Notes under the pieces: model-generated
What the model was told of the DNA's origin: nothing
The model's database searches: none
What the model saw: only the letters and a program-made list of their open reading frames with translations
In this document: positions 13,471 through 16,191 of the stretch, in pieces
Numbering within the stretch: the stretch's first letter is position 1
How the letters are laid out: each line of letters begins with the position of its first letter
Program-made: the position numbers and the translations under genes
Assembly: GCA_044225565.1 (NCBI GenBank)
Contig: JBGAIL010000110.1
Span: forward strand, 1 to 16,191
DNA length: 16,191 nt
From: CAVXAE01 sp044225565
Lineage (GTDB): Bacteria > Pseudomonadota > Gammaproteobacteria > Steroidobacterales > Steroidobacteraceae
Reading direction: 5' to 3'

Positions 13471-16191
13471 CTATTGCACGCTCCAGGACGAATTCCAGTC
13501 GATGCCAGGGTAGTTTTCGGCCTCCCAGTAGAACTTGCCGCGCGGCCGGTCGTGATTGCCGATCTCGTTCATGCTCAGCGCGTCGTACAGCCGCCCGTTC
13601 ACCAGGGTCAGGCGCACCGAATGGGTGTTGCGGATGTCCTGCAACGGATCGGCATCGAGGACGACGAGGTCCGCGAGCTTGCCGGCCTCGAGCGAGCCGA
13701 TCTGCTTCTCGAGGCCGAGGGTCCTGGCGCCGTTGAGCGTCGCCGCGCGCAGGATGCGGTGATTGCTCATGCCACCCTGGGAGAGCAGCCACATCTCCCA
13801 GTGCAGGGACAGCCCGGCCACCTGCCCGTGCGAGCCCACGTTGATGACCACTCCCGCCTCGTCGAGCTTCCTGATCGAGCGGGAGACGGCCCGGAAGCCC
13901 ACGTCCCAGATCTCGTCGGCCACGTGGATCCCGGTCATGTTGCGCACGTGCGCGGGAGCTTCGCCGGGAACGTTCAATGGACTGTATGCGCCCACGACTT
14001 CCTGCACGTACTTGCGGACCTTCGGGTCCTCCCAGGCGCGCTCCGTCTGATATAGATAGTTCTCGCCGAAGAGCTCGCCGAAGATCACCACCAGGGTCGG
14101 CGTGTTCGACGTCGTTCCGGCTTTCATCAGCTGCACGATATCGTCGTAGCAGTTCGCCACCGGGAAGTTGTGCTCGAGCCCGGTGTGTCCGTCGAGGATC
14201 GCGGTCAGCATCGTGTAGAACTGGCCTTCCCCTTCCACGTCGACCATGACCCCCGCTTCGCGCCCGGCCTTCACCAGCATCTGTCGCTGGGAGCGCGCGG
14301 GCTGTCGATAGCTCTTGACGAACGTGCCACCCAGCAGGCGCTTGCGCTCCATGATCCTGCGCGCGTCGTCGTAGCTTTCGATGGGCGTGTACGACGAATC
14401 CGGAATCTGCGGGCGGCCGAAGATCACCGCGCCCGCCGGAATCCAGCGCGGCCCCACGGTGATGCCCGCCAGCGTGGTTTCCACGCTCTCGTACGCCATC
14501 TGCTCGCTCGAGTACGAGTACGGATCGAAGTTCGTGGTCACCCCGAAGGCGAGCTGCGCGTAGCGCTGCGGCTGCTTCTGGGGAAGCATCTTCGCGCTCG
14601 CGCAGCAGTCCGTGTGGCCGTGCATGTCCACGAAACCGGGCAGGATGGTCTTGCCCGTCGCATCGATCACCTTCGCACCGGGTGGCACCTCCACCGCGGG
14701 AGCCGGTCCGACCGCGACGATCCGGTTGCGATCGACGATCACGGTGCCCCGCTCGATCACTTCGTCGTCCCGCATGGTGATCAGCCGCGCGTTGGTGAAC
14801 GCCAGCATTCCGGTCGGCTTGTCTGCCGGTACGGCCAGCCCTAGTTGCGCGTAAGGCGGCCTTGCCTTTGCCTCTTTCCCTGCGCCTGTCCCTGCTTCTC
14901 TCCCCACCCCCGCGGCAAAGAACTCCGCGACCGGCAAACGAAACAATCCGGCACCCAGCGTCCAATACAACGAGGAAGAGTCCCGCGCCCACGTCAGGGA
15001 ATAGCCGCCTGCATCGCTCACCGTGGCGATGGGAACTGCGTTGGATCTCGCCGAAAGCGTCAGCGGCTCGCCGGTCTCGCGATAGCGCGCCACGTAGTAA
15101 CGCTGACGATCGCGAAAAGCCACCCATCGCTGGTCAGGGCTGATTCGCAGCTCGAGCGTGTCGACGTCCGGCGTTCTCACGTGCTCACGCTTGTCCAGCC
15201 CCGCCAGGTCCACACTCGACAACCTGTAGACCGCCACGCCGTCCTGACGGTCTGCGATCGAGTAATAGATGCGGGAGCCATCGGCGGAAAATACCGGCGC
15301 CTCGTCCGCCTGCGTCACGAAGCGCTCAACGCCCCCGGCGGCCGGAACGACGTACAGGCCGGGCCTGGCCTGCAGGCCGCCCAGCGCCTTGTTGCCTGCC
15401 TGGATACGGTACGCGATGGTCTTGCCGTCCGGAGAGAATGTCGGCTCACGGATCAGCCCGGAACTCCTGATGACGATGCGCCCACCGCGGCCGTGCGCCG
15501 GCATGACCCGCAGCGCGCTGCCGCTCTCGTCACTCCACTCCACGTATACGAGCTGTTTGCCGTCCGCCGACCACGCCGGCTCGTACTCGAAGGCGCTCGT
15601 CGTCGTGAGTCTCGCGGGCCGGCTTTCCGGCGAGGGCTTGTCCCACAAGTGGCCCAGGGCGGTGAGCACGACCCGGTCGCCGTGAGGGGCCGGCGCCAGT
15701 TGCCGGATGGTGCGAACCAGGATCTGGTCGGGCGCGAGATCCTGGGCGAATCGCGGCGCCACGGTGAGCCGGTGCGTGGCGTTCGCGCGGAAGGGAATCT
15801 CGGTGGCGACGGCATCGTCCATGTCGACGCGATAGAGCTTTCCCTTTCCCCAGATCGCGACATGCCGGTTGTCGGGAAACCACGCGAAGCGCGGATAGTA
15901 GGCGCTTTGCGGCCCCCAGGAAGCGTGCAGGTCGCGATCCAGCCCGGCATGGACGGGCCGCTGCGAGCGTGTGCGCGTGTCGTACGCGAACAGAACCGTC
16001 TTTTCCTTGACGCGCCGGACGAACGCAATGCGCGTGCCGTCCGGAGACACTTGCGCAGTCGTCGCGCTGCCGAATCCACCGAGCAGCGATTCCGTTTCTC
16101 CCGTAGCGAGCTCTCGACGCTTCACGACGTAATTGGCGTGGTTCGCATCCACGTACACGAATCTGGGTGGATTGACGCGCTCGGTGTAGAA
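13471..16191 (-). CDS. TolB-like beta-propeller plus amidohydrolase fusion protein (N-terminus beyond window)
   Basis: The minus-strand frame is open from the right edge to TAG at 13471, giving 906 visible residues; the start and any signal peptide lie outside. The first ~420 residues contain repeated PD40/TolB propeller blades, such as TTAQVSPDGTRIAFVRR, YEPAWSADGKQLVYVEW and EPTFSPDGKTIAYRIQ. A Gly/Ala/Lys-rich linker (about residues 428-444) follows, then a metal-dependent amidohydrolase domain. That domain has ATGKTILPGFVDMHGHTD (metal His524 and His526 in the visible numbering), GTFVKSYRQP with a possible metal-bridging lysine, GLEHNFPV, VVINVGSHGQVAGLSLHWEM, and the closing LGLEKQIGSLEAGKLADLVV. 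Secreted members of this family are often annotated as amidohydrolases or dipeptidase-like enzymes; the substrate is unknown. It converges on the helicase gene with 81 nt between, where I see no clear terminator. Confidence 0.9.
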   Translation of the reverse strand, partial: FYTERVNPPRFVYVDANHANYVVKRRELATGETESLLGGFGSATTAQVSPDGTRIAFVRRVKEKTVLFAYDTRTRSQRPVHAGLDRDLHASWGPQSAYYPRFAWFPDNRHVAIWGKGKLYRVDMDDAVATEIPFRANATHRLTVAPRFAQDLAPDQILVRTIRQLAPAPHGDRVVLTALGHLWDKPSPESRPARLTTTSAFEYEPAWSADGKQLVYVEWSDESGSALRVMPAHGRGGRIVIRSSGLIREPTFSPDGKTIAYRIQAGNKALGGLQARPGLYVVPAAGGVERFVTQADEAPVFSADGSRIYYSIADRQDGVAVYRLSSVDLAGLDKREHVRTPDVDTLELRISPDQRWVAFRDRQRYYVARYRETGEPLTLSARSNAVPIATVSDAGGYSLTWARDSSSLYWTLGAGLFRLPVAEFFAAGVGREAGTGAGKEAKARPPYAQLGLAVPADKPTGMLAFTNARLITMRDDEVIERGTVIVDRNRIVAVGPAPAVEVPPGAKVIDATGKTILPGFVDMHGHTDCCASAKMLPQKQPQRYAQLAFGVTTNFDPYSYSSEQMAYESVETTLAGITVGPRWIPAGAVIFGRPQIPDSSYTPIESYDDARRIMERKRLLGGTFVKSYRQPARSQRQMLVKAGREAGVMVDVEGEGQFYTMLTAILDGHTGLEHNFPVANCYDDIVQLMKAGTTSNTPTLVVIFGELFGENYLYQTERAWEDPKVRKYVQEVVGAYSPLNVPGEAPAHVRNMTGIHVADEIWDVGFRAVSRSIRKLDEAGVVINVGSHGQVAGLSLHWEMWLLSQGGMSNHRILRAATLNGARTLGLEKQIGSLEAGKLADLVVLDADPLQDIRNTHSVRLTLVNGRLYDALSMNEIGNHDRPRGKFYWEAENYPGIDWNSSWSVQ
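14861..14910. repeat. polypyrimidine/polypurine low-complexity tract encoding the interdomain linker
   Basis: Of 50 plus-strand bases, 43 are pyrimidines, made of imperfect units such as CCTTTG, CCTCTTTCC and GCGCCTGTCC. On the coding (minus) strand it encodes the linker GVGREAGTGAGKEAKA between the propeller and the amidohydrolase domain. The reading frame is kept. It looks like a local slippage-grown insertion. Confidence 0.5.

Noticed and set aside
13310..15127. 605-codon minus-strand ORF
   Set aside because: An alternative frame of the amidohydrolase gene on the same strand, made of Arg/Gly-rich nonsense.

Overview
The window is about 16.2 kb of GC-rich, densely coded bacterial DNA with short intergenic gaps. 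The gene families (TonB-dependent receptor under a TPP riboswitch, PnuC-type transporter, GlpD-GlpK, DeaD helicase, secreted prolyl oligopeptidase and a propeller-amidohydrolase) suggest a Gammaproteobacterium. A Steroidobacter or Xanthomonadales-like lineage is my best guess, but no marker gene proves it. I see no mobile element, CRISPR array, tRNA, rRNA or defence cassette.

Left part (1-2940, minus strand): a thiamine-uptake operon. A TPP riboswitch leads into a TonB-dependent outer-membrane receptor, a small YkoF-like thiamine-binding protein and a PnuC-family inner-membrane transporter (probably PnuT) that runs off the left edge. Together these would carry thiamine across both membranes under TPP control.

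Middle-left (2941-4900): a PhzF/YddE-type isomerase-like gene diverges from the thiamine operon. It converges on a membrane-anchored protein of the serine beta-lactamase-like family that has lost its catalytic motifs, so it is probably a pseudoenzyme. Centre (4907-7987): glpD and glpK, a glycerol-catabolism pair, diverge from the pseudoenzyme gene. The phzF and glpD starts share a geometry of -10-like hexamer, 7 nt, start codon, with no ribosome binding site, which suggests leaderless mRNAs.

Right part (7981-16191): a secreted S9 prolyl oligopeptidase (minus), an amidase-signature hydrolase (plus), a DeaD-type DEAD-box RNA helicase (plus), and a large amidohydrolase with an N-terminal TolB-like propeller (minus, open at the right edge). 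The peptidase carries one single-base frameshift and the helicase two. The amidase has no start codon in its own frame and may carry a fourth. Each is best explained by one missing base, usually in a short homopolymer. Uncorrected base-calling errors are therefore at least as likely as real gene decay.

The window looks like ordinary chromosomal metabolism rather than a new system. The observations most worth following are the complete riboswitch-controlled thiamine import route, the catalytically empty hydrolase, the leaderless promoter geometry, and the cluster of frameshifts.
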